This document shows, in pieces, positions 1-7,568 of a stretch of DNA of 64,000 nucleotides; position 1 is the stretch's first letter; the number at the start of each line of letters is the position of its first letter. Both the position numbers and the translations under genes were made by a program. Below the pieces are notes generated by a model. The model was not told the origin of the DNA and ran no database searches. It saw only the letters and a list, made by a program, of their open reading frames with translations. This DNA comes from Pseudomonas sp. RIT409 (GTDB lineage: Bacteria > Pseudomonadota > Gammaproteobacteria > Pseudomonadales > Pseudomonadaceae): the NCBI RefSeq assembly GCF_003052515.2, contig NZ_QARE02000010.1:1-64000 (forward strand), given 5' to 3'.

Positions 1-1
1 A

Positions 2-274
2 GGATGGGTGCATATCGATGCCCGCCATGTTTCAGGCAGCCACCCTCATGGCGCGGGCGATTTGTTCAGTGCAGGAACCACTCGAATTCAGCTATCACAG
101 GCAGCTGCCAAGGTCGTAGTTAAAGGCCGTCGAGTAACAATAGACCCTGAAAGACAAATTCAGACATTTGAGAAGAAAATTGTCGTGAACAAACAAAAGG
201 CTCTAGTCAGAGTGGTTGTAGATACAAAGGACAATTCCGTAGTGACCATGTTCCCCGCGATTACAGGCCCTTGA
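2..274 (+). CDS. C-terminal end of a probable polymorphic toxin (partial, begins left of window)
   Basis: The frame is open from the first full codon at position 2 to a TGA at 272-274, so this is the tail of a gene that starts outside the window; a GTG at 8 is probably internal. The visible 91 residues carry a His-rich stretch (HIDARHVSGSHPHGAGD) followed by a basic beta-rich segment ending VTMFPAITGP. A small nuclease-like domain with clustered histidines at the extreme C-terminus is typical of Rhs or CdiA toxin tips. Three bases after its stop lies a small gene of the size expected of an immunity protein. GC content is visibly lower than in the genes from 1.4 kb on, which fits horizontal exchange of toxin tips. 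The toxin class and target are inference; I cannot tell Rhs from CdiA without the missing N-terminus. Confidence 0.6.
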   Translation, partial: GWVHIDARHVSGSHPHGAGDLFSAGTTRIQLSQAAAKVVVKGRRVTIDPERQIQTFEKKIVVNKQKALVRVVVDTKDNSVVTMFPAITGP

Positions 275-277
275 CTC

Positions 278-709
278 GTGAAATTCACTATCACCCTCCT
301 CCCCATCGATGAAAACATTAACGGCTTTGACTTAGGCAATGTAACCCTCACCCATGAAGGCACAACGATTGCTTCCTCTGAGCATCAGCCTAGCCAAGCA
401 ATGATGGTCTTTATTTTTTTGAGTGATTTTATAGCAGCCGTCTGTGACTTAAGTGCCAACAGAGGCAAGAACGCAGTTCAAGTCATCGCTGCCGACTCAT
501 CTTTCAGTCTAGAGTTAAAACGCAATGGAAAGGGCATTTCTATTTCCCATGATAATTGCAGAATATCATTGCCTTTTTTGACATTCAGCCAGACCCTTCA
601 CTCAGATGTACAGGATTGGCTCATGCCTCTTAGAGGCAAAATTTCCTGCGATGACCCTGCCCTAACCGACTTGGTTAAGTCTCTAGAAACGCTAAGAGCC
701 AAGCTCTAA
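278..709 (+). CDS. Probable immunity protein partner of the upstream toxin tip
   Basis: This 143-residue protein starts with GTG at 278, three bases after the toxin stop, so the two are almost certainly translated from one mRNA. The N-terminus (MKFTITLLPIDENINGFDLGNV) is not a signal peptide and there is no membrane segment, so it is cytoplasmic. It is rich in beta-prone residues with hydrophobic patches and recognisable codon use, but matches no family I can name. Position, size, spacing and the shared AT-rich composition support the role of a cognate immunity protein that blocks the toxin domain. Function is inferred from context only. Confidence 0.6.
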   Translation: MKFTITLLPIDENINGFDLGNVTLTHEGTTIASSEHQPSQAMMVFIFLSDFIAAVCDLSANRGKNAVQVIAADSSFSLELKRNGKGISISHDNCRISLPFLTFSQTLHSDVQDWLMPLRGKISCDDPALTDLVKSLETLRAKL

Positions 710-1430
710 TCGGTAGACAGCAAAAGAATTCAATTATCATAAATAAATATTTTGGTAATCGAATAGCCCTAGCTCATTAACAAACGGTAATTAACCATCT
801 CATTCAGCAACACTGCATTGGCCATCAAAAAGCGACAGAGTTCACGCCGCAGAACGCGCTCACGCGCCAAAAGAAATAGCATAGCCTCTATCAAGCGTAT
901 GCATGAAAAATAGACGCAACTAAATTTAACGCAGTTGAGAATTATACGGAGGAAGAACTACAGAAATTCCAAACGCTCGAAAAGGCTCTCGAACACTTGA
1001 AAGCTCCGGGCGCAGATATAGAAAAACTGGCAGCAATCAAAAATGCTTTGCCATTCTAATGAGATGGATTCGCGAACAAGCACGACATCCCCTGGCGCTG
1101 CCGCACCGTGGGCTTCGAAAAAGCGTGATCACGCGTTCGATCCAGGGCCGCATGATCATGGCTCCGGCGCTGGCGATCACTGGCGCTGACCGGTACGACC
1201 GGATGGACAAGGTCCGCCTCGCCGTCGATCGCGAGACGCGGGAACATGCGCGTTTGTGACGCGCTCGCGGCTTGATAAGGTTTTGCCTAATCAAGCTCCA
1301 CAAAAATCCTCGTTTCGTCAGGGTCGGCGTCTCGACAGAATGCAGGGATGTCCCATCTTCGCCCACACCATGAGCTACGCGGGGTGCGGGCGATGGATGG
1401 CGGGTCTGGACGAATCAGGATACTCACACC
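710..1430. other. 721-base stretch without an intact gene; composition boundary
   Basis: The left half (710 to about 1060) is AT-rich and holds only the gene remnant at 907-1059. At about 1060 the base composition switches sharply to GC-rich. The part from 1060 to 1430 has short open frames on both strands interrupted by stops, none with a convincing start or family. It may be decayed coding DNA. I see no tRNA, inverted terminal repeats or transposase motif at the boundary. Confidence 0.5.
907..1059 (+). pseudogene. Remnant of a small AT-rich gene (C-terminal fragment)
   Basis: After a TGA at 904-906 a frame stays open to TAA at 1057-1059, encoding about 50 residues that look protein-like (KIDATKFNAVENYTEEELQK, then an acidic/basic amphipathic helix ending NALPF). 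There is no in-frame ATG, GTG or TTG before the conserved-looking part, so it cannot be translated as it stands. It shares the low GC of the toxin/immunity pair. The simplest reading is the 3' end of a displaced immunity or orphan-module gene left after recombination. I cannot name its family. Confidence 0.4.
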
Positions 1431-2105
1431 ATGACGTTTTCAATCGTCGGCCGCTGCGCCGAAACCGGGCAACTGGGCATCGCCATCAGCTCTTCCAGCA
1501 TCGCCGTGGGCGCTCGGTGCCCCTGGCTACGTCCGGGAGTGGGCGCTGTCTCCACCCAGAACATCACCCTGCCCGCGCTGGGGCCGCAGGTGCTCGACCA
1601 ACTGGAGAATGGCCTGTCTCCCGCCGAAGCGCTGGACAAGGCCCTGACCAGCAATGGCTTCAGCCAGTTTCGTCAGGTGACCGCCATTGACCATCTGGGC
1701 CGTGCTGCGCACTTCAGCGGCAGCGAAACCCTGGGCACCCACAACGCGTTGGTGGGCGAACAATGCGTCGGCGCAGGCAACATGCTGGCAGACCAAGCGG
1801 TGATCGAAGTGCTGGTGCAGACGTTCGAAAACAGCGGCGGCCAACTGGCTGACCGTTTGATCGCAGCGATGCAGGCGGCTGTCGCTGCCGGCGGCGAGGC
1901 GGGTCCCGTGCACTCGGCAGCCATGGTCGTGATGGGCGACCTGACCTGGCCGATCATCGACCTGCGGGTCGACTGGGCCGATGAAGACCCCATCGGTAAA
2001 TTGGCGCAGTTGTGGGCCGACTACAGCCCGCAGATGCAGGACTACATCACCCGCGCCCTCGACCCGACCAAGGCCCCGAGCTATGGTGTGCCGGGCGACG
2101 AATGA
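1431..2105 (+). CDS. DUF1028 family protein
   Basis: A 224-residue protein beginning MTFSIVGRCAETGQLGIAIS and containing the conserved GARCPWLRPGVGAVSTQ and VGAGNMLA blocks that mark the DUF1028 family, which is thought to have an Ntn-hydrolase-like fold. No reaction is established for the family that I can name. AGGA at about 1420 lies ten bases before the ATG. It is followed after 15 bases by an M20 deacetylase on the same strand, so the two are probably one operon. DUF1028 genes often sit beside peptidases, deacetylases or uptake systems for amino compounds, so a hydrolytic step in use of an acylated amino compound is a fair guess. There is no signal peptide; it is cytoplasmic. Confidence 0.88.
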   Translation: MTFSIVGRCAETGQLGIAISSSSIAVGARCPWLRPGVGAVSTQNITLPALGPQVLDQLENGLSPAEALDKALTSNGFSQFRQVTAIDHLGRAAHFSGSETLGTHNALVGEQCVGAGNMLADQAVIEVLVQTFENSGGQLADRLIAAMQAAVAAGGEAGPVHSAAMVVMGDLTWPIIDLRVDWADEDPIGKLAQLWADYSPQMQDYITRALDPTKAPSYGVPGDE

Positions 2106-2120
2106 CAGAGAACGCCATCC

Positions 2121-3269
2121 ATGAATGACAGCCGGGATCTGCTGGCCGCACTGGTGGGGTTTGACACCACCAGCCGCGAGTCGAATCTGCAACTGATCGA
2201 ATTCGTGCGGGATTACCTTGCACAACACGATGTGCCCTGCGAGTTGATTTTCAACGAGCAGCGCAGCAAGGCCAATCTGTTCGCCACCCTCGGCCCTGCT
2301 GAGTTACCCGGCATCGTGTTGTCCGGCCATACCGACGTGGTGCCGGTGGACGGCCAGCCCTGGACCGTGCCGCCATTCGCGCTGAGCGAACGGGACGGCA
2401 AGCTGTTCGGACGCGGCACCGCGGACATGAAAGGCTACATCGCCTGCGTGCTGGCAGCGGTGCCTGAATTGTTGGCAAAACCGTTGCGCATGCCGGTTCA
2501 CATCGCGCTGTCTTACGACGAAGAAGTCGGTTGCCTGGGCGTCCGCTCACTGCTGAGCGAACTGGAGCAGCGCTCGGTCAAACCCCTGCTGTGCATCATC
2601 GGCGAACCCACCGAACTCAAGCCCGTGTTGGGCCACAAAGGCAAACTGGCGATGCGTTGTGACGTGCACGGGGCGGCGTGCCATTCGGCCTATGCACCGC
2701 AGGGGGTTAATGCCATCGAATACGCTGCCGAGTTGATTGGTGAGCTGGGGCGCATCGGCACAACGCTGCGGGCGCCCGAACTGCATGACACACGCTTCGA
2801 TCCGCCGTTCACCACCGTGCAGACGGGCGTGATCAGTGGCGGCAAGGCGTTGAACATCGTGCCTGCCGATTGCCGCTTTGATTTCGAGGTGCGGGCCCTC
2901 CCCGCTCACGACCCGCTCGATGTCGCCCAACAACTGCAGCGTTACGCCCGCGAACAGGTGTTGCCACGCATGCAGGCGGTCAATCCTGGCAGCGAGATCC
3001 GCTTTTCCGAGTTGTCGGCGTATCCGGGGCTGGCGACGGATGCCAGGAGCCAGGCCGCGCAGCTGATCGCGCAGTTTTGTGGATCGGAGGACTTCACGAC
3101 CGTGGCGTTCGGAACTGAAGGCGGGCTGTTTGATGCTATCGGTATTCCCACGGTGGTCTGTGGCCCTGGCAGCATGGATCAGGGGCACAAGCCGGATGAA
3201 TTCGTGAGCGTGGCGCAGTTGGACGGCTGCGATGCGATGTTGCGGCGGATCATCGACACCCTGCGTTAA
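2121..3269 (+). CDS. argE: Acetylornithine deacetylase (ArgE-type, M20 family)
   Basis: A 382-residue M20 metallo-amidohydrolase. The metal site is visible: His70-Asp72 in LSGHTDVVP, Asp102 in GRGTADMKG, the general-base pair Glu134-Glu135 in SYDEEVG, and Glu162 in IGEPTELKP. Length and the GTADMKG/DEEVGCLG blocks match ArgE, which removes acetate from N2-acetylornithine. The gene sits 15 bases after the DUF1028 gene rather than in an arginine biosynthesis operon. Pseudomonas normally recycles the acetyl group through ArgJ, so this copy may act on another N-acyl amino acid. The ArgE fold and subfamily are clear; the physiological substrate is uncertain. Confidence 0.85.
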   Translation: MNDSRDLLAALVGFDTTSRESNLQLIEFVRDYLAQHDVPCELIFNEQRSKANLFATLGPAELPGIVLSGHTDVVPVDGQPWTVPPFALSERDGKLFGRGTADMKGYIACVLAAVPELLAKPLRMPVHIALSYDEEVGCLGVRSLLSELEQRSVKPLLCIIGEPTELKPVLGHKGKLAMRCDVHGAACHSAYAPQGVNAIEYAAELIGELGRIGTTLRAPELHDTRFDPPFTTVQTGVISGGKALNIVPADCRFDFEVRALPAHDPLDVAQQLQRYAREQVLPRMQAVNPGSEIRFSELSAYPGLATDARSQAAQLIAQFCGSEDFTTVAFGTEGGLFDAIGIPTVVCGPGSMDQGHKPDEFVSVAQLDGCDAMLRRIIDTLR

Positions 3270-3286
3270 CGCCTCGCCGTCATCTT

Positions 3287-3868
3287 TTGCGACGCCTTGC
3301 GTCAAGTCGCCCAGTGGCTGAACACCCGATCGTGTCCCTGACCGCGTGCTTGCCTTTCAAAGCCGAGGGCGCGCACGCACCCATCGGCGGTATTGACGGG
3401 TACGCAGCGCGCTCGCGATCCGAAGGACTGATCCGAGCGGTCAAGCGCACGGCCAACGGCTACCGCCAATACGGACCCGAGACCGAGTTGATGCTGACCA
3501 TCATCGTTCGGGCGCAGAACGCGGGCTTTTCCTTGGAAGAAATCCAGCATTTGATGCCGACCAGCCTAGATGCTTGGGAGTACGATGCGTTGCTCGACGC
3601 GCTCAAACGCAAGGTCGGTGAAATCGAAGCCCTTCAACAGCGCCTGGAACAGAACAAGGCGCAATTGCTGGCAACCATTGAGGGGATCGAACGGAAACCG
3701 CAAGGGGTGGGGTGCGCCGACAATGCCCGGCGAATGCTCGATGGCCTGAAAGCCAGACCCACGGCACCCGAGCAACCTGAACCCGCGCGCCTTTCCGGTG
3801 TGCAGCAGCCCATGGCTTCCGAACGCGAGGGGTATGCCCGCCAGAGCGAAGCGAGCCTGACCCGCTAA
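3287..3868 (+). CDS. MerR-family regulator with a degenerate N-terminus
   Basis: From about residue 45 the protein reads like a normal MerR regulator: SEGLIRAVKRTANGYRQYGP (wing of the HTH), AQNAGFSLEEIQHLMP, then a long dimerisation helix with Leu/Gln heptads. The first helix that normally opens the family (M-IGELA...) is missing; the region before it (AHAPIGGIDGYAARSR) only faintly resembles SxxTIRYYE. The only early start codons are TTG at 3287 and internal GTGs, without a clear ribosome binding site. The DNA-binding half may therefore be decayed or frameshifted, and the gene may be a pseudogene. The C-terminal tail lacks the Cys pattern of metal sensors. It follows argE by 17 bases on the same strand. 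Confidence 0.5.
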   Translation: MRRLASSRPVAEHPIVSLTACLPFKAEGAHAPIGGIDGYAARSRSEGLIRAVKRTANGYRQYGPETELMLTIIVRAQNAGFSLEEIQHLMPTSLDAWEYDALLDALKRKVGEIEALQQRLEQNKAQLLATIEGIERKPQGVGCADNARRMLDGLKARPTAPEQPEPARLSGVQQPMASEREGYARQSEASLTR

Positions 3869-3882
3869 AAGAAAACAACTTC

Positions 3883-4593
3883 TTATGCCGATCGCGCTTC
3901 GCTGCGCGCCACATGCAGCCGGTGCAGGGTGATCTTGCGCACTTCGTGTTTGCTCGTCTCGATATGGCTTTTAAGCAGGCGTTGCGCCTGTTCCGTGCGG
4001 CGCTGAAGAATGGCGTCGAGGATCTGCCCATGCTCTGCATAGGTCGCCTCGATGCGCGGTGTCTGGGTGAAATCCAGGCGCCGGATGATGCGGATCTTTT
4101 CGGTGATCTCATAGTGCAGACGCGCCATTTCGGCGTTCCCCGCCGCTTCCAGCAACGCACAATGGAAGCGTTCGTCCAGCGCCGACACGCGACCGGCGTC
4201 GCGCTCACGCGCTTCATCGGGCACCTGCCACGTCGTCTTCAACTCGACGATGACCGGGTTGGCGTCCAGGTCCAGCGACGCCAACCGCGCCACGGCGGCG
4301 CTTTCCAGCACGATGCGCACGTCGTACAGCTCTTCGAAATAATTGAAGTCGAATGCCCTCACCTGCCAGCCGCTGCGAAAATACACCTGCACATACCCTT
4401 CCCGCTCCAGCCGATAAAGTGCCTGACGCACCGGTGTTCGGCTGGCAGCGACGCGCTCGGCCACTTCGTTTTCGCTGAAGCGATCGCCTGGCAACAGCCG
4501 AAATTCGAAGATGTCATCCTTGAGCTGTTGGTAGATGCGCTCAACCAGGTTGTCCGGACGCGTCTTGGGCTTTTTCAACGGTGTGATTTGCAT
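3883..4593 (-). CDS. GntR-family transcriptional regulator (FCD subgroup)
   Basis: About 236 residues with an N-terminal winged HTH (NLVERIYQQLKDDIFEF, SENEVAERVAASRTPVRQAL, LEREGYVQV) and a C-terminal all-helical FCD ligand domain with the expected metal-binding pattern (Asp in the DERFH segment, His in YAEHGQILDAI, His in LLKSHIETSKHEV). I chose the second ATG of ATGAACATG; upstream starts at 4599 and 4623 are also possible and none has a strong ribosome binding site. It lies downstream of the allophanate hydrolase on the same strand and probably controls it. A palindrome that could be its operator lies just before that gene (6539-6552). The ligand is unknown. Confidence 0.88.
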   Translation of the reverse strand: MQITPLKKPKTRPDNLVERIYQQLKDDIFEFRLLPGDRFSENEVAERVAASRTPVRQALYRLEREGYVQVYFRSGWQVRAFDFNYFEELYDVRIVLESAAVARLASLDLDANPVIVELKTTWQVPDEARERDAGRVSALDERFHCALLEAAGNAEMARLHYEITEKIRIIRRLDFTQTPRIEATYAEHGQILDAILQRRTEQAQRLLKSHIETSKHEVRKITLHRLHVARSEARSA

Positions 4594-4659
4594 GTTCATC
4601 TCGGGTGGTGGATACGGCGGCACACACTGGCAGGCTGGCGCCGGGGAGCCCTGCGGCGA

Positions 4660-4679
4660 CCGGCGGACGAGTCCGCCGG
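4660..4679. repeat. Perfect GC-rich palindrome between the hydrolase and GntR genes
   Basis: The arms CCGGCGGAC and GTCCGCCGG are perfectly complementary around a 2-base centre. It lies in the 109-base gap between the allophanate hydrolase stop and the GntR start. It could form a hairpin that dampens read-through into the regulator gene; it has no following T run, so it is not a standard terminator. Confidence 0.5.
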
Positions 4680-4702
4680 ACGTCGCTTCGCCGGGCGCTC
4701 GC

Positions 4703-6520
4703 TCAGACCTTGTTCAGGCTGGCCATGTAAGCGCGCCATCCGCCGAACGCCGTGATATCCAACGCATCGGCCAAGGCCCAAGGCTCGCAGATGAAGCCCT
4801 TGACGGTGCGGCCATCCGCCAGTTTGAGGTTGCCGATACCCAGCGGCGCCGGGATCTCGGCAACGAATTCACCGAAGCGCGCGAGCGGGATGTCCCACAA
4901 TTCCACGATGATCGACTGACCCGATTCGGCTTTCGCCAGGCCGGGCTTGGGCGGTACGGTGCCGGGTAGTGCGTACAGCCGGTAGGCGCCCTCGGTCAGG
5001 GTCTGCTCGACGAACACCGCGTCGCGGCCCGTCAACTGAAAGTTCAGCGGCATGCCGGTCAGGTGCGCCCCGACGACGGCCACTCGCACGCAGCCATCGG
5101 CAGGCGTGGTTACAGGGCGAGCGGCGGGCACTGGCCGACCCGTGGCGCCCAGCGTCAAGCCGAGGTGCGCCTGCCATTGTCTGCCGAAGCGGGCCAGCGC
5201 CGTGTCATGCCACGCCGGCGCGATCAGGGTAATGCCGGCAGGCAGCCCATCGGCGCGCCAACCGGCAGGCAATGCCAGCGCCGACAGGTCAGCGAGGTTG
5301 GTGAAATTGGTGTAGTAACCGAACTCAGAGTTGTAACGCACCGGCTCCTCGGCCATTTCCGCCAGGGTGCGTATCGTGGCGGACGTGGGGACCACCAACG
5401 CATCGAATCCGGCCAGTGCGTCGTTGATCTGCCGACTCAACGCGGCGCGCAGGTATTCGGCCTTGTACGCATCGCACGCGCTGTAACGCAAACCGTTTTC
5501 GACGATCCCCCGCACGACGGGATTGATCGCCTCCGGATGGGCGTCGAACATCGACGCCATGGCGACGGTCCGCTCAGCCACCCAGGGTCCGAAGTACAGC
5601 TGATCGGCCAACTGCTTGAACGGCGAAAAATCAATGCGTGTGATCTCGGCGCCCAGTGCGCTCAGTGTTAGCAGCGCCTGCTCATACACCGCCTGATTCT
5701 GTGTGTCGCCGAAGAACTCGAGCGTATCGGGCACCGCAAGCTTGATCGCCTGCCTGAAGCTGACCGGCGCGGTGTGAGGATTGCGTCGGGAATACGCGTC
5801 GCTGGCATCGTAGCCCTCAGCAAGACCCGCGACCTGCTCGGCATCCTCCACAGTCAGGGCAAAAATCGAGATGCAGTCCACGGTTCGACAAGCCGGAACC
5901 AGCCCGCTGTTCGACAGCCTTCCTTTGGTTGGTTTCAGCCCGACGATGTTGTTGAACCCCGCCGGGACACGACCGGACCCCGCCGTGTCGGTGCCCAGGG
6001 AAAACGCCACCAACCCCCGCGCGACCACCGAGGCAGAGCCTGAACTCGACCCACCGCTGACGTAATCGCCGTTGATGCTGTTAGGCACTGCGCCGTAAGG
6101 TGAACGCGTGCCGACCAGGCCGGTGGCGAACTGATCGAGGTTGGTCTTGCCCATTAGAATTGCGCCGGCGGCGCGCAGGCGAGCGAGCACGAAGGCGTCC
6201 GCGTTGGCGGTGTAGGCGAATTCAGGGCAGGCCGCCGTGGTTTGCCAGCCAGCGGCATCGATGTTGTCCTTGATTGCGAACGGCACGCCATACAACGGCA
6301 ACCGAGCGATATCCCCTTTCACCGCTTCGAGGCGTTGGCTCAGCTCGGCCAGTTGATCGTTCAATTGAGCCGGGTCGACCAGGGCGATCCAGGCGGTGTC
6401 CTGTTCGGCGTACGCCTCACGCAGCGACAACAATGCTGACGGGGTCAATTCACCGGTCTGATAGGCGGTGATCCATTGGCTGACAGTCCATCCGAACAGC
6501 GGGTTCGAGGCGCTTTGCAT
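4703..6520 (-). CDS. atzF: Allophanate hydrolase (AtzF/DUR2-type amidase)
   Basis: About 605 residues. Residues 1-440 form an amidase-signature domain with Lys84 (FAIKDNID), the glycine/serine block SGGSSSGSA (155-163, cis-Ser) and the nucleophile Ser182 in GTDTAGSGR. The C-terminal 150 residues (from about VRVAVVGAHLTGMPLN to AYMAS) form the separate domain found in true allophanate hydrolases, which releases the remaining carboxyamide. It hydrolyses allophanate to ammonium and CO2. I chose the ATG at 6520 because GGA lies eight bases upstream and MQSASNPLFGW fits the family; an upstream start at 6577 is less likely. No urea carboxylase, biuret hydrolase or cyanurate gene is in the window, so the allophanate source is unclear. 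The GntR gene follows. Confidence 0.9.
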   Translation of the reverse strand: MQSASNPLFGWTVSQWITAYQTGELTPSALLSLREAYAEQDTAWIALVDPAQLNDQLAELSQRLEAVKGDIARLPLYGVPFAIKDNIDAAGWQTTAACPEFAYTANADAFVLARLRAAGAILMGKTNLDQFATGLVGTRSPYGAVPNSINGDYVSGGSSSGSASVVARGLVAFSLGTDTAGSGRVPAGFNNIVGLKPTKGRLSNSGLVPACRTVDCISIFALTVEDAEQVAGLAEGYDASDAYSRRNPHTAPVSFRQAIKLAVPDTLEFFGDTQNQAVYEQALLTLSALGAEITRIDFSPFKQLADQLYFGPWVAERTVAMASMFDAHPEAINPVVRGIVENGLRYSACDAYKAEYLRAALSRQINDALAGFDALVVPTSATIRTLAEMAEEPVRYNSEFGYYTNFTNLADLSALALPAGWRADGLPAGITLIAPAWHDTALARFGRQWQAHLGLTLGATGRPVPAARPVTTPADGCVRVAVVGAHLTGMPLNFQLTGRDAVFVEQTLTEGAYRLYALPGTVPPKPGLAKAESGQSIIVELWDIPLARFGEFVAEIPAPLGIGNLKLADGRTVKGFICEPWALADALDITAFGGWRAYMASLNKV

Positions 6521-6538
6521 GAAAGGATTCCATCTTGT

Positions 6539-6552
6539 ATCCAAGTTTGGAT
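6539..6552. promoter_or_regulatory. Candidate GntR operator upstream of the allophanate hydrolase
   Basis: ATCCAAGTTTGGAT is a perfect inverted repeat (ATCCAA/TTGGAT around GT) about 20 bases before the chosen start codon at 6520. FCD-type GntR proteins bind short palindromes in this position. Assignment to the adjacent regulator is inference. Confidence 0.4.
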
Positions 6553-6689
6553 TCCAGTTAAGCAAAAGCTGCGCCATCCGGGCGAAAGCGCTATTTTCAG
6601 GGCGCTGGATGCTGGAAAAACGGGTTAATCAGGGCGGGGATGCACATTATTGAGGCAGGGCCGTTTGATGTGAGTGCAGCAGTGCGCTC

Positions 6690-7535
6690 TTATCGGGCCA
6701 GCCCCTCAATCATGTCCGGGGTGACGTAATGCGGCCCGTCGAACAGGTAGAGCGGATAACCTCGGTAAGCGGCAATCTGCGGTCTGAGTTCCTCGACGGT
6801 GGCGGAGCGAAAGCCTCCGCCGATCTGGGGGCGGAAGGCCTCGACGATGATTTTCACCCGCTGCGTGCCCAGTGCTTTGCGAAGGGCATCGGCATAGGTG
6901 CGTGCCACCGGTGCAGTGCGGGCGTAGACACCCACACCGTCCTGGAAGAAAACGCCGATATCGTCCGGCAACCAGGATTTCAACCAGTTCGCGGTCGCTT
7001 CAGGGCCGATGTTGCCGCCATCGTAGACGCTGATCCACAGCGGCCTCGGCAAGCGGGCCAGCAACGCCGGCAGCTCGCTGGCGCGGGCCCAACTCGGATC
7101 GACCTCAGCCGGGAAGTACCAACCGGTGACATTCAGCGGCGTCTTCAGCTTTGCCATGCGCTCGGAGAGTGCGGCCAAGGCATCGATGTCGTCACGGGAG
7201 CGGTTTTCACTGAAGGAGCCCGCCAGGCCAAGGATGACATTCTGTGCCCACGGTGCCTTGGCGATGCGCGCCCAGTCCGGCAAACGGGGCACTTCCGGAA
7301 GACCGGCACCGGGCACGAATGCCTGGCCGTCGACCGCCGTCCACTGCACCAGCAGCTCTCGCACGCCGAGTTGCTGCCAGTTGCCCTGAATGTCCACGGT
7401 GGCGTTGTCCGGTTGCCAGACCACACCGACGATCTCCGGCCGCAAGCCCTGCCCCAGTTCGTGCAGGGCATCAATGGCCGTGCCCACCGCCCCGATCAGC
7501 AGCGCGGCCAGCGAAACCCTCAGCAGTCGCGGCAT
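6690..7535 (-). CDS. Secreted protein in the position of ybcH, last gene of the Nfr-type polysaccharide operon
   Basis: About 281 residues with an N-terminal signal peptide (MPRLLRVSLAALLIGAVG). The rest alternates predicted strands and helices (NVTGWYFPAEVDPSW, RPLWISVYDGGNIGPEATA, IGVFFQDGVGVYA, VKIIVEAFRP, YPLYLFDGPHYVTPDM), suggesting a TIM-barrel fold of the DUF4434/glycoside-hydrolase-like kind with Trp, Asp and Glu at strand ends. I chose ATG 7535 (GGAAG upstream) over a TTG at 7550. It starts 33 bases after nfrA ends. In E. coli the uncharacterised gene ybcH is next to nfrAB in the same order, so this may be its counterpart. A role in trimming or modifying the exported glycan is plausible but unproven. 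Confidence 0.65.
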   Translation of the reverse strand: MPRLLRVSLAALLIGAVGTAIDALHELGQGLRPEIVGVVWQPDNATVDIQGNWQQLGVRELLVQWTAVDGQAFVPGAGLPEVPRLPDWARIAKAPWAQNVILGLAGSFSENRSRDDIDALAALSERMAKLKTPLNVTGWYFPAEVDPSWARASELPALLARLPRPLWISVYDGGNIGPEATANWLKSWLPDDIGVFFQDGVGVYARTAPVARTYADALRKALGTQRVKIIVEAFRPQIGGGFRSATVEELRPQIAAYRGYPLYLFDGPHYVTPDMIEGLAR

Positions 7536-7568
7536 GCGGCCTCTTCCCAAAACTCCACCCTCAAACCC

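Noticed and set aside
1060..1430. Transposase or integrase fragment at the composition boundary
   Set aside because: Short frames on both strands were read, but no DDE, tyrosine recombinase or HTH motif is recognisable and there are no inverted repeats.
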